A DNA stretch of 64,000 bases from Lithodes maja (Eukaryota > Arthropoda > Malacostraca > Decapoda > Lithodidae). The notes beneath the pieces are model-generated. The model worked only from the letters and a program-made list of their open reading frames with translations. It did not search any database and was not told where the DNA came from. The stretch spans positions 30,963 to 94,962 of the forward strand of contig JBAKBP010007988.1 of NCBI GenBank assembly GCA_037953745.1, read 5' to 3'. Both the position numbers and the translations under genes were made by a program. The first letter of the stretch is position 1; every line of letters starts with the position of its first letter. Shown here piece by piece: positions 43,600-55,485 of this stretch.

Positions 43600-44500
43600 C
43601 AGGGATCTTCGCCAGAGCACCAGGAAACACGACCCCCGAGAGCAATCACCAGCCGAGGGGGTCGAACACTGGACACGGAGAGGTAGGAGGAGATGAAGGA
43701 ATTGATAGAAGACCCACAAAACCGCTGAGGCGAAGGCAGGTAAGGATCGACGTGGCAGGAACCGGAAGGAGGCAGCAAAGGATCTGACATCGTGCGCAGA
43801 ACCCCTACAAACAGGGTGACGGGCACGAACGGTCCGACAAACGCGGCGGCCCATCTGCACCTGCGAGAGCCTCCCACCTGTCCGAGGAGACACCCACACA
43901 GCAGGACCCGAAGGCGGCGCCACAGACGCAACAGAGGAGCGCAAGGCCGACACCGGGCACAACACATGGCGAGGATGCCCAAACCGGAAAGCCTGGACGG
44001 CGAAAGGCCGGAAAGCGGGGGCCGCCCTCCCAAGCATGGTAACAAAAGGAGGGGAGGAGGCGAACGAGACGCCATGCAAGGACGGGGAGAATCGCACGCA
44101 GTCCCGGGGCCATGACAATGCCGCTAGGGCAGACACCCGAACCCCAGTGGCCAGAGCGACAAGGAAGAGCGGACGCCCGAGCAACAGAACCGGCGTAGCG
44201 GCCCTTGTAGACGTGGGTGAAGCCAGAAGGACCAGAGCCCGCCCCAGATCCCACTGCGGAGGGACCTGGCGCGGAGGAGGTCGATCCCGGAAGGCAGCCG
44301 TCAGGAAGGAATCCAGCTCCTGTGGCAGAACGACCAGCCCAGCGACGGACCCAAAGATCCCCCGGACGGCAGACAAGTGGGTACGTATAGCGTCGACTCG
44401 AAAGTGACGTGTACGGAAGAGGTGAAACAAGGAGCGTAGGACGAGGGAAGGAGAGCCAACTGGCAGGCGAGTGGCCTGTAGCCACCTAGGAAAAGACCTC
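43600..44500 (-). pseudogene. Tyrosine recombinase of DIRS-A copy 2, same frameshift
   Basis: ATGVRVSALAAL and AHDVRSFAAS lie in one frame (43414-44652), while SSINSFISSYLSV with the catalytic Tyr lies in another (43476-44075). The split is at the same place as in copy 1. The domain upstream of the first Arg is more complete here than in copy 1 because copy 1 carries a small deletion near 1894. Confidence 0.68.
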
Positions 44501-46059
44501 CAGCGGGACCCGTAAGGCCCCCAAGGAGAAGACGGCCAGGAACGCTGCAGGAAGTCAGTCAGGGCCCGGCCAGAGCCCGGCCGGGGACCGGGAGCCACCG
44601 TGCCACATGAACAAGCACGATGCGAAGGCCAACGAGGCCCGCAGGTCCCCAACCGAGCCCAAGTGGAAGCCGGAGACAGGTAGAGGGACCGGACTCGGGC
44701 ACCACCGCGGCAACCGGGCGGACCAAGCCCGTGCCGGCCACAGAGGCGCGAGGAGCCAGACGCAGCCGTGGTACAGCCGCAGCCTCGCGAGGACTGGGCA
44801 CAGCAACAGCGCGTCTGGGGGCGGAAAGATGTATATCGACCGCCACCTGTACCAGGCTACCATGAAAACGGCCGGCCCCCCCCCGGAGCGCGAGGCCGGA
44901 GGGAGAGGTCCAAAGGCAACTGGCGCGGCACCCCCGATGCGAACAAGGCGACCTCCGGAACACCTCAGGAAGCCGCGAGGTCGGCGAACACAGTCCGTTT
45001 CATCGCCCATTCAACAAGAACGCCCTGCCCTCTCGACAGGGCGGCCGCCCACAGGGTGGCAGGCCCGGGCAGGGAGGAGGCATGCAAGGAGAAGGGGTGT
45101 CGGGCCGCGAGGAAGAACAACTCCACCGAGACCCCCAATAGAGTCAACGACCTGGAGGACCCCCGCAGAAGGAAACAGGGGACAGCCTGTCTGAGTGTCT
45201 AACCCGAAGGCCACCGACTTACCCCGAAGGGCCAGCGCATGGTCCCGCAGGAAGAACAGAGGAACCAACAGTCCGAGGGCATAGACGGGTAAGTGGAGGG
45301 AGACCCACCCATCTGCCGGGAAGTGGACGTCCCAGGTTCGATCGGGAACCCCACCCAACCTCGCTCGACGTATCTGTGGCTACCCAGACCGTCGGCGGGG
45401 GGGCGGACCAGGGCACAGCCGCAGAGAGTGAGCCCTGAGCAACCCAGCGACCGAAGCGTCTGCGAACGGTACGCAGGAGTGGCAGGAGCCGATCCATAGG
45501 GGCAACGGAAACACTGCGGGGCCCATGAGGAGGAGGCGGAGTAGCCAGAGGCCCCCTAAGGGAAGGGGCAGAGCGGCCCAAAGCAGCGAACCCACGAACG
45601 AGTCCCAGAGCCACCCCAGGAGGGAGACCGAGTGCAACACGGCGAATACCTACCACCGAAGGTGCACCGCGGCCGGCAGACCCCGGGTCACCGTAGCGCC
45701 GGACAAAACCCATGAGAGACCGACCCCTGGCACGACACGCGACGGGGTCAAGCGTGACACGGGAACAGCAAAGGGGAACCCTATCCGTGCGACGTTGCGA
45801 ACGACTGTGAGGTCGTCGCCAATGCACAGTCAAAGGAGTACAAAGGAGTACAAAGGAGTACAAAGGAAATCAAGCAACAACAGATCTAGTGACCCTTCTA
45901 GGCTGCTTGTCCTCCAAAACACTGAGGATCAAGTGTCCAAACAGTGGTTTAGAGTGGGTAAGGGAACATTGGAAAGGGAACTACTGCCCTGCCACTAACG
46001 TGGCAGGACTAGGAAGTTAGTAGGGGACATATGGGTTAGTAACTGAGGGGAGGATAAAG

Positions 46060-49011
46060 TTATTCATTTACAAACGCAGTCAGTCGCGGGTTTGATGCGA
46101 GATATTTGTCTAGGCGGAATTTAAATGAATCAACGGTGCTGCAGTCTATAACGTTTCGGGGAAGCCCATTCCACAAGTTGACAACTCGATTGAAGAAGAA
46201 ATTCTTAGATTCGTGCGAGTTAAAAGATTTACCAATAATTTTGCAACCGTTTCCCCGTGTGTAATTAGATTGGTCGATAGTGAAGTACTTACTACAGTTC
46301 ATATTGTCGATGCCTTTGATGATTTTGAACACTTGAATTAAGTCGCCTCTTAATCTGCGCTGGGTTAAAGGAAATAGATTTAATTCTCTAAGACGCTCTT
46401 CGTATGGTTTGTTCTTTAGGCTAGGTATCATTTTGGTAACTCTACGTTGAACTCGTTCTAGCTTGTTTATATCTTTTTGGTAATAAGGGCACCAGGATTG
46501 AACGCAGTATTCCAGAAGAGGGCGGACTAAGGAATTGTAAAGGGTTAGGATAACTTCTTTGGATTTATGCTCAAATGACCTGCCTATAAAGCCAATTATT
46601 TTGTTTGCCTTCTTAACAACTTCTGAACATTGTTGACTCGGTTTTAGGTTACTCGATATTGTTACTCCCAGATCAGTTTCTCTGTTTACATTCTTAAGCT
46701 GAGTGCCATTCATCGAATAGTTTGCTTTCTCATTTAGGTATCCGACATGTAGTACTTTACATTTATCCGCATTGAAACTCATTTGCCAAATTTGGGCCCA
46801 ACATGACAATTTATCTAGATTGTGTTGCATATCGTCAACTTGTTCTTTTGAGAGTACGCTATTTGCAATTTTTGTATCGTCAGCAAATTTTGAGATTGTG
46901 CAGGTGAGACCCTCATCTATGTCGTTGATGTAAATTAGAAAGAGAATTGGTCCTAGTACCGATCCCTGGGGTACCCCGCTACTTACATTGGTCCATTTAG
47001 ATGCCTTACCATTTATGACTACTCTTTGCTTTCTGTTGTTGAGCCAATTTTCTATCCATTTCAACACACCGTCTTGTATTCCATGCGCTTTTAGTTTTAG
47101 CAGTAAACGTTTGTGGGGAACTTTGTCAAAGGCCTTTTGAAAATCAAGGTATATAATATCTACAGCTTTACTCTCGTCGTAGAGGTTGAGGATATCGTGG
47201 AAGAAGTCTAAGAGGTTTGTTAAACAGGAACGTTTTTTACGAAAGCCGTGTTGAGTATCTTTAAGTATGTTATTTTCCTCCAAGTGATTTACGAGTCTGT
47301 CTCGTATGACCGTTTCTAGCATTTTACATACAACTGAGGTTAAGCTAATTGGACGATAGTTACTGGGTAGGGATTTGCTGCCTTTTTTGAATATCGGTGT
47401 TACGTTGGCTAGCTTCCACTGATCAGGCATAGTTCCAGACTGCAAGGATTTATTGAATAGTAATGTCAGTGGTTTGGAGAGCTCATTCTTAGCTTCCTTT
47501 AGAACTCTAGGCGAGATTGTATCAGGTCCTGGCGTTTTATTTACTTTGAGTTTATCTAAACAATTCAATACTTCTCTCTCTGTAACGGTGATATTGCTTA
47601 GAACATCTGAATTATCAATCTGAATCGGCGATGGTGTAGGGATATCACTGAGGTCTTCGGTTGTAAAAACTGATGCAAAGAAGGTATTGAGGGCATTACT
47701 CATTTGTACTTCGTCTTTGGTGTATTCTCCTTTTTCATCGACTAACGGTCCAACAGTTGAAGTAACTACTTTTTTCTTTCTGATATAACTATAGAATTCT
47801 TTCGGGTTTGTTTTACTTTGATTCGCAATATGTAACTCTAAGGTCTTTTTACTTTACTTAATTAATTTTTTGGCTTTGCGTCGTAGCTCTACAAATTTCA
47901 CCCGTTCTTCGTCATTTTGTGAGGATTTTAATCTATCATTAGCAAATTTTTTAGCAAGCAGGCAGTTTGAAATATCTTTATTCCACCATTTGGGCTTATT
48001 ATTATGGCCTGGACGCCGTATTTTCGATGGTATGCAGTCTTGCACTGCTTTTAGGTAAGTGGTTTCGAATAACTTCCAAGATGTATTTATGTCGTTATTG
48101 TTAATTAAAAAGCTCCAGTCAGTTTCTTTAAACATAGCTCTAAGTTTATGGAAGTTTGCTTTCTTGAAATTAGGGACTTTTTCGATGCTACTATTTGGTT
48201 CGTTACTAGTAAACTTTAAAGTGAAAGTTATCGTACGATGGTCGCTGTTACTGAATTCATCACCAACATTCAAATTCTTTATCAATTCTTCTTTTGTTGC
48301 AAGTACAATGTCAAGAACGTTATTACCACGGGTCGGCGTTCGAACAAATTGATAAAGCGAACTCTCTTGCAAGTTCGTATACAAGTCATGTCCGGAGTGT
48401 GAAGTAAGAGTATCGCCCCACTTGGTCACAGGTAAATTAAAGTCGCCAAAAATTACGGTATCTTGTGAGTTACTTACATCTGCAATTTGTTCGTAAATTT
48501 CTCGGTCAGTTTGCACTGATTGAGCTGGAGGTCTATATATTAACGCAAGTATTATTTTTGTACCTTTATTATTCTTTATTAGCACAAAAGATGTGTCGAC
48601 GTTCACAATTTGAGGTTTTGACACGAGGGTCGGGTTAAGACTTTCTTTGATATAAAATAAAACGCCACCTCCATTTTTATTTATTCGGCTGTTCTCAAAC
48701 ATTACATAACCGGGAAGTGAATACTCTGCTAAAAAGTCTCTATCTTCTGTATTGAGCCAAGATTCTGTTATGCCAATCACATCATAATTTTCTGTAAACA
48801 CTAGTTCCTCTAAATCTGAAAATTTATTGCGTATGCTACGAGCGTTTGCATAGAAAACCTTTAAAGTTGCGGTTTTAGAACTCGCAGAACGTTCTTTCAT
48901 CGAATTTTTGGTTCTGGTCGGATCTACATTTACATTCATGGCTGTCCTCGGTCCTCGGTCGTTATCCCTGACGGTTTTGAATTTGGGTCGTGTTGGTGGA
49001 GATTTATCCAA
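46060..49011 (-). pseudogene. CR1-like ORF2: endonuclease-reverse transcriptase with one stop
   Basis: An apurinic-type endonuclease (47854-49011) has NARSIRNKFSDLEEL, the catalytic Glu in GITESWL, VIFGDFNLP and SDHRTITF. The RT (46060-47703) has KTPGPDTISPRVL, GVPQGSVLGPILFLIYINDI and FADDTKIA. Both lie in the same frame and are separated by a single TAA (47854-47856), after which coding-like residues continue (TNPKEFYSYIRKKK). About 980 codons in total, a normal CR1 ORF2 length. The listed start is a TTG; the first ATG is 18 codons further in. One nonsense mutation would account for the break. Confidence 0.88.
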
Positions 49012-49037
49012 ATTCGCGGTTCTTGACGGATTAGTAT

Positions 49038-49415
49038 TTAATTCCTTTGTAGGTTGCCGTCCTCGCTGTCTTCGGTCCTCCTTCCTGGTTGTCCTGTGCT
49101 GAGTCGATTTCTTCTCCGAAAATCCTTCACCGCATCGTTGAGAAGACGCCCAAAACGTGCTGCTCCCACCTGGTTCAGATGAACTCCATCGTCCGAAAAC
49201 AAATAGTCATCGTAGTAGAAATTGTCCCAGGTGTCGACGAATCCCACGTTCTCCTTCCTGCAGAGGTTTGCTAGACAACGATTTGTGCTGGTGGCTATGT
49301 TGTAAAATCGGCTCTCTACACCGAGCCGGGGGACGATTCCTGAGACGATGATCCTTGATGACTTCTCCTTAAACGACTTGATCAGCTGCTGGTACTTTAA
49401 AAGCAAATCTTCCGT
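49038..49415 (-). pseudogene. CR1-like ORF1 C-terminus, SGNH esterase-like
   Basis: The tail of a GDSL/SGNH hydrolase-like domain, as found in ORF1 of many CR1/L2 LINEs: IIVSGIVPRLGV and the Asp-His block DDGVHLNQVGA. The frame stays open into the antisense of neighbouring DIRS-A, giving a spurious 692-codon fusion (49038-51116). The N-terminal part with the catalytic Ser is lost to truncation. The stop lies close to the start of the ORF2 frame, as in CR1 elements. Confidence 0.8.
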
Positions 49416-52400
49416 CCTAGGGCTTCGGAAACTACCAACCAATCGGCCAAGGAAAACAGGATCCGGAGCCCGCTCCTGAGGAGAGGACCCAGAGCCTGCC
49501 CCACATGTGCGGAGAAGATCCGCGGCGCGATGTGGAGACCGAAGGGAAGGCCGGCGAACAGGAACACACGATCGGAAGTCCGAACGGCCAAGAATCGCTG
49601 GAAGCGAGGATGGAGAGGAACGAGCCAAGACGCATCCTGGAGGGCCAGCGACACAACCCACGACAGAGGGCACAGGGCCAGGCGTACCAGGGGTACCGGC
49701 AGCATCCGAAACCGTGTGTGCACGACGCGCCCGTTGAGGGCCGACAGAACCACCAGCGGTCGCATCGCGTCGCAGGACGCCGACGGGACCAGAAAGACAC
49801 GGGAGAGGAAAACCGGGAGACCGGCGGGCAACTCCCTCGACGCTACCCAGCTCGGGCATGGAAGTGAGCACGTGGGCCACCTCTGAAGAGATGGGCCGGC
49901 GTCGGTGACAAGAGCGGAAAGGGGGTCGAGACGTCCACCTCCAGGTGAGACCCCTCCGCGCAACCCGCCGCCCCCAACGTCCCGCGCGGCAACCGAGGGG
50001 CGCAAGGGCGAAAACAACCCGAGGGAGCACCCGAGAGGAGGGGAGCGACCCGGTCGGCCAGGCGAGAAGGAGAACAAGGAGGCCGACCCAGAGAACTACA
50101 CATTGTGTTGACGTGGAGGTACCCCCGTTACGGGCCGTGCGGGCACGAGCGCCACGTTGACCTCTAACCCCCCCCCCCAAACTCGTCGAAAAGGGCGGGC
50201 CACCCCAACCCCAGGCCGGCGCGGGGCTGACCCCGGCGAAGGGTGGCCGGAAGTGGAAGGCCGGCCAGCCCCGACACGGCGGGGATGAAAGGGGCAAGAA
50301 CAGAAGGGCGAGGCGGAACCGACGCACTGGCCCGCAACGGCCCAGTCCTGCGCCCGTGCAAGGCGGCAGCACCCCGAAGAGGACCGGCAGAAGGACGGGA
50401 CTGAGAAGACCCCGCGGGCGACACAGCGCGTCGGTGCGGGACGTAAGCAGGGTCCGCAACGACACAGCGCGTCGTCGCGTGTCGGAAGCAGGGGCCGCCG
50501 ACAGAGAAGCGAGCATACCCAAGCAACCAGCTGAAAAAACCCCGACGTATAGAGCGCAGAGTACAACAAACCCTGACGAATATCCAAGGGGGCCGGCCGG
50601 CAGAACGAGGACCGCACCGTCGGGCGTCGCCGAGTTGCCGCGCACAAAACCGCCCTCAGCTCGGGAACCAAAGACACCGCGAGCCGAAGGTGGACCCGCA
50701 GAACGCGGTCCAAACCCTCGCGAAGAGCGCCTGGCGCAGACGCCTCGAAAAGCCGCAGGTGGGGAAGAGACGGTTGGAGGGAACCCAAGACAAGACAAGA
50801 AGTCCGTCACCCTCTGTCGCAAGGGAAAAACCGTGGCGACAGAGGGCTGATCCGGTTGAGAGAAGAACGGGGTAGCAATAGAACAAAGTTCAAGAACGGG
50901 CGCGCCCATCCAGGACCAGAACGCGCCGGCCAACCCGCCGACAGACACAAGAGGAGGCAAAAAAAGCAGTGACGACTCCAGGGGAGGGACCGAAGGAGAG
51001 CCGTCGACGGAACGGTGTGAAGTCGAAAGCCTCAGCAAACCAGGCCTCCAAGGGGAGAGGGCGACCGAGCATGACGGCGAAGCCAGGCGTACCGGCGTCA
51101 CACAAACCCGTCCCATAGGAGGACAGACCCGTCAACACAGCCAGGGACTGAACAGCCGGAAGGATGTCAGTGCGGCTGAAGTCTGACCAGAGCGTAGGCC
51201 TGCAGAAGGGAGCGAGACCGTAGCAGGGGTAGGGAGGGCGAGGCGCTGAGGGTGAGTCACCGCCAAGAAGCGCGAGAAGAGGGAGGCGTCCAACGACGCC
51301 AAGCACCCGTCGAAGCGTGACACAACCCAGCCCTGCATAACCAACAATCGAACCGAGAGAGGCGACCCCCCCCCCCCACCCAGAATGGTCGGCCCGCAGG
51401 GACAAGCGTGAGCGGGAGCGAGACCCACGACACGAACCAGCAGCGTCGCGGCCCAAGGAAGGCGAACGACGACGGGTGTGGCGCCGTAGAGGGACTCGTC
51501 CCCGATCACGAACGGCCGAGGGGGAAACAGCACCATCCCCCTCTTCCAGCGACACGTCAGCTCCCGAGAAAGGGGGACCCCGAAACCCCGCGAATCCCCA
51601 CCGAGGCAAGAGGAGGGGTACCCCCCTGGCGAGACAGTAAGTGAAGGCCAGGAAGAGAAGAAGGAGGAGGAGCAGGACGACGGGAGTGGGAAGGCCAGCC
51701 GGGTGAAAGGAGGCCAGAAGGAGCCGCGGGGGGAAACAGAGCAAGGATCCCCGGGGCTGAGAGAACAGGGCGGCCCGACACCGAGGCAGAGGAGGGAGGG
51801 ACCCCCACCGTGGGACGAGACCGTGAAGGAAGAAGAGGCACTGAAGCAGGCGAAGTAGGAGAAGCAACGACAGCCAGGCGGACCCTCCCGGACAGTGTAG
51901 GAGGGAGCAGAGGGCCAGCTACAGCACGAACAACCGCGCGCGGAGAGGACAATGTAAGAGGAAGTCGTCAGGGCTGGGAAAGCGGGCGGAAGGGAGTAGA
52001 GCCCCGAACCGTAGAGGCCAGGGGAGGGCGCACAGGGGCAGAGCCGCTAACCCCGGCCTCAGGGCGAGAACCAAGACGAGGGCGACGGGCGTCGTCAAGG
52101 CGATCAGGAGGACGACGAGGGGCAGTAGAGGACGGATGACGAGGCGAGCGAGAGCGTGGACGGAGCCGGGGAACCCCCCGACGATGGGACGACCGGCTGC
52201 GGGACCCAGGGGAGAGGGCCAGGTGAACGGCCTTCAGTCGGGCCAGGGACACCCAGGGCGACGCGGAGCCGGTCGGCAACAAAGGCCGGGGAACGGTGGC
52301 CCACAGTCCCAATGTGGCGGGAGACCATCGGTCACACCGACGGAAGGGAAGCAGAGGCCACAGCCGCCGCCGAGGAACCAGGGCCATGGAGCAGCACAAC

Positions 52401-54278
52401 CACCAGGGCCAGACACGGGCCACACAGAGCAGGGAGGTAGGCCGTAGAGGACACAAAGAGCGAGTGGCGCAAGCAGGACATGTGGCTCACCAAGCACGGG
52501 GAGCGACAACCAAGGCGAAAGCAAAGCAGCCGACCAGCACGAGAAGAACACACACCAGAATCAGCACGTCGAAGGAGTAAGTGGAGAGAATGTCCAAGAA
52601 GAACCAGGGAAGGAGCATGGGGAAACAGGAACACACATGCAAACAGGTATCCGTACTCACCCTAAACTGGGAGCACAGAGGTAGGTGAGGAGGGCGGCCG
52701 AGGCGGAAGAGCACCAGCAGAACCTGCAAAGATGGAGAAAGTGTTAACCACCACTCAACATCTTACATGCAGGGCCTATAACACCAGTAATGTGCATACA
52801 CCAATATAGTATCAGGCAACAATATGACATAAAAAAGGTCAACAGTGAAAGCCAACTATAACCGCAAAATTTGCGGGCCAATGGAGGTATAACCGTACCG
52901 ACACAACCCCCCCACATCTCCGCGGGACCCCCCAGCGATCTCCGCAAATTTGCGGGGAGCCGAAATGTCCCAGAGGACCGAATCGAGCACACCGCAAATT
53001 TGCGGGACCGGCCGAGATGGTCCGGTGCCGAAAAAGCGAGAGGAGCGTCTAGGAAAACCAAAAAAGGCCCGCAAACAAGCGTCAACTCCTTATGAACTCC
53101 AAGCGACGATGACCATCAAGCTGAGCAGTGCCTTCCTTGATAATATCCTGACTCAACCGGTCAAGGGAGAGGCAAGGAAGACACACCAGGGGAGAGGAGG
53201 CACATCCCCCAGGAACCACCCAACCCACAGAGATAGAGCAAAGCCCATGAGGAGAAGTGGCAGGTTGGGTGGCTTGGCACAAACAGGGGCCCCCGTGGGG
53301 TACCCCAGGATTGGGCAAAAGGCTATGAAAGGATGGAGGTGAAAACAGGAAGGGAACACAAAAACCAATAAATGAAACTGGCGAGAAAAAGGGTGGCCTA
53401 GCCGTGAGTAGAGAATGTGTCAGGGGCGAAAACCCTGTGGTGTGAGGGAGAGGCCCCCGTGGGGTACCCCTGGATATCACGAACCACCAAGCGCCCAGGC
53501 CCTTGAGACACAGTGAAGGCTCGAAAGGGGGGACTCGGGAATAACGCTATTTATGCGGCCGACACAAACCCTACAAACAGCACCGCCACCACGAAATCTC
53601 ATATTGTGAACCAACTGTACACCTAGGCTATGAAAAAATGAGAACTCATAGGGGCATAGCAATTCCTGAATGAGAAAACGAGCTAGGCTAAATGAAGCTA
53701 AAAGCTAAACCATGCCCAGACTAACAGGAAAAAAGAATATGAAAAGAGAAAGAATGAAAAACATATACGAGGAACGCCAGGCGCCCCCGTACCTTCGGTA
53801 AGCTATTTCCACACGCGTCTCCATTATACACACTTAGGAGCCCATTTACGTGTGCCCTAGATCACGTAACATCTGTCTAACAAAAAAGAAGGCCAGAAAA
53901 GCCGAAACTAACCTAAACAGGGTGAATTAAAGGAGCACAACAAAAGCGACTTCATTCAATGGAGCGCGTGAAAAAATGATAACAAGAGAGGGTCGCTCAT
54001 GCGCACGTTCGACAGGGATCTGCACATGACGGAACACGGGATGGGCCTTAAGCGGTAACTAAGGTAAACCCCTTTTTCTTCTCTTCTATGCTTTTTTCAC
54101 CTTCGGTGGTAGTTTTGGTTAATGTACAACGTCTCCTAGAGCAAGATAAGGAGTAGACTCTAGACGTTTTCTTTTTAACCGCGGTTGGAATGACGACATA
54201 GCAGTCAAAATAGACAAGTCGTCATTGCAATTAGGTTAATAGCCTTGACGTTGGATTTTCCAAGACTACTAACAAATT

Positions 54279-54701
54279 GTATGTTATTTGTTCTACAGTG
54301 TACAGTATATATAATCTGTGAATAATTTCCGATATGATGGAATTAAAGACAATATTTTTCCACCAACTCATAATCAGCAAAAATTACATAAATGTCGATT
54401 ATAAACTAGTTAAAATAATTCCCCATCATTTTGTTTAGACACACTTCCAAGGCAAAAATATACCATGAACAAAAATAAAAGGCAAATCCCACGGTCGGTC
54501 ACATCAATTAGCTCATCTTCTATCTGGAGAAGTGGGGGGAAAATCTTTTGTTGACTCTTTTTCATTTTTATATTTGTGTGTTGGAAGGATATAATTTTTT
54601 CCAATTCCATTGCATTAGAAATGATTCATAGATTACAAAAATAATAGGCTAAAAAATAAGACATAATGATGTTAATGTATAGGCCTAAGGAAGATAGATA
54701 G
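54279..54701. repeat. GATA-ended repeat, continuation after DIRS-A copy 2
   Basis: Resumes the repeat cut at 42654, with gtatgttatttgttctacag, a gtgttggaaggatata stretch and a gaagatagatagatg end. Homologous to 10898-11337. Confidence 0.75.
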
Positions 54702-55238
54702 ATGGGACTAGTCAGCCTTGGTCGGCAACATGTCTAGGGGAGTAAGCCTTATACAAATACGTACTGCCACCTTAGGGTGAAGCAGGTTAGTGAATGGATT
54801 AGCCGCACACCACTGTAGAAAAATAGTGCTAAACAAAATACATAAAAGACCTCGGAGTCGGACGGACCCTAAATTTAGAGGTCAATCCTGTAAGTCCTTC
54901 AGTAAACTGGCAGGGGTTGTCCCTCTTACAGGGGATAGGTCTGCTTGGGGGCATTTTGTGTATGGCCACCCCCATTAATCCTTGGAATCCGGGAGGCCTC
55001 ATATGAGGAAAAATGTGCGGCTAAAAAGTCGCCGATATAATAATCAGAACTCGGCAACCACGCAACGTAGCGATGTCATCTCAAAGGCAGTCTACAGACA
55101 AGAAAACTGACTGCTCTAGGTGGTCTCAATCAGTAGCTACTGAATTATGAAGTTTGAAAATACCAAACTTCATATGAGGCCCACCGGATCCCAAGGGTTA
55201 AGGGAAGTAAGGCGTCCGGCAATAGATAGCTAGATAGA
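54702..55238 (+). pseudogene. RTE-like LINE remnant with TTAA MITE
   Basis: A frame ending VVPLTGDRSAWGHFVYGHPH (54910-54974) matches the C-terminal tail encoded just downstream of the RTE ORF at 55635-58481. The 3' end ggcgtccggcaatagatag also matches that element. A TTAA-flanked insert (54975-55201) splits the last residues. The rest of the RT is absent, so this is a 3' relic or a LINE-derived SINE. Confidence 0.65.
54975..55201. mobile_element. TTAA-flanked MITE
   Basis: TTAA at 54975-54978 and 55198-55201. The inverted ends tccttggaatccgggaggcc and ggcccaccggatcccaaggg pair imperfectly over about 30 bp including catatgagg. 227 bp, non-coding, piggyBac-type target, but the ends differ from the other TTAA families here. 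Confidence 0.72.
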
Positions 55239-55485
55239 TGACAATGTAAAAGGGAGATTGATAGATAGATAGAGAGTTGCTGGGTCCATGCAATCGATAA
55301 AATATGAACATATGAAACAGACTTAAGTTTCTGAAAAGACAAAGGAGGAATATTTATTGACTCTTTTTCATTTTATTATTTGTGTGCTGGAAGGATATAA
55401 TTTTTTTCAATTCCATTGCATTAAAAATTATTCATAGATTAAATAAAGACCAAATAAGACAGTTATGTTAATGCATAAGGGAGTG

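Larger units (their letters stand above)
45830..49415 (-). mobile_element. CR1-like LINE inserted in DIRS-A copy 2
   Basis: The insertion lies between cacag and cctaggg of DIRS-A, which are adjacent (with one extra g) in copy 1 at 3390. Order on minus: the end of an ORF1 with an esterase-like domain, endonuclease, RT, and a short 3' end whose terminus is three tandem copies of a 10-bp gtacaaagga unit (plus sense). No target duplication was found. The 5' end is truncated inside ORF1. Esterase plus endonuclease plus RT and a microsatellite-like tail fit the CR1/L2 group. Confidence 0.85.
44555..50077 (-). pseudogene. RT-RNase H region of DIRS-A copy 2, interrupted by LINE
   Basis: The RNase H side lies at about 44555-45827 and the RT side at 49416-50077, separated by the CR1-like element. 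RT motif C reads SLAD (Ala codon at 49445-49447) and motif A reads SLALQDASW, as in copy 1. RNase H reads WVATDTSS. The shared defects predate the split of the two copies. The LINE inserted next to the motif C codons. Confidence 0.66.
42655..54278 (-). mobile_element. DIRS-type element, family A copy 2, split by a CR1-like LINE
   Basis: Same ends and layout as 268-8431: inverted repeats at 42707-43002 and 53978-54274, an internal complementary region at 43070-43183, and near-identical sequence throughout. Without the LINE (45830-49415) it is about 8.0 kb. Its junctions fall inside one 85-bp repeat unit without loss or duplication of bases. It lacks the SINE of copy 1 and retains about 40-60 bp segments missing there. 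It shares the same enzyme defects. Confidence 0.92.

Noticed and set aside
49038..51116. 692-codon protein on minus
   Set aside because: Chance fusion of the CR1-like esterase tail with A-poor DIRS-A sequence across an insertion boundary.
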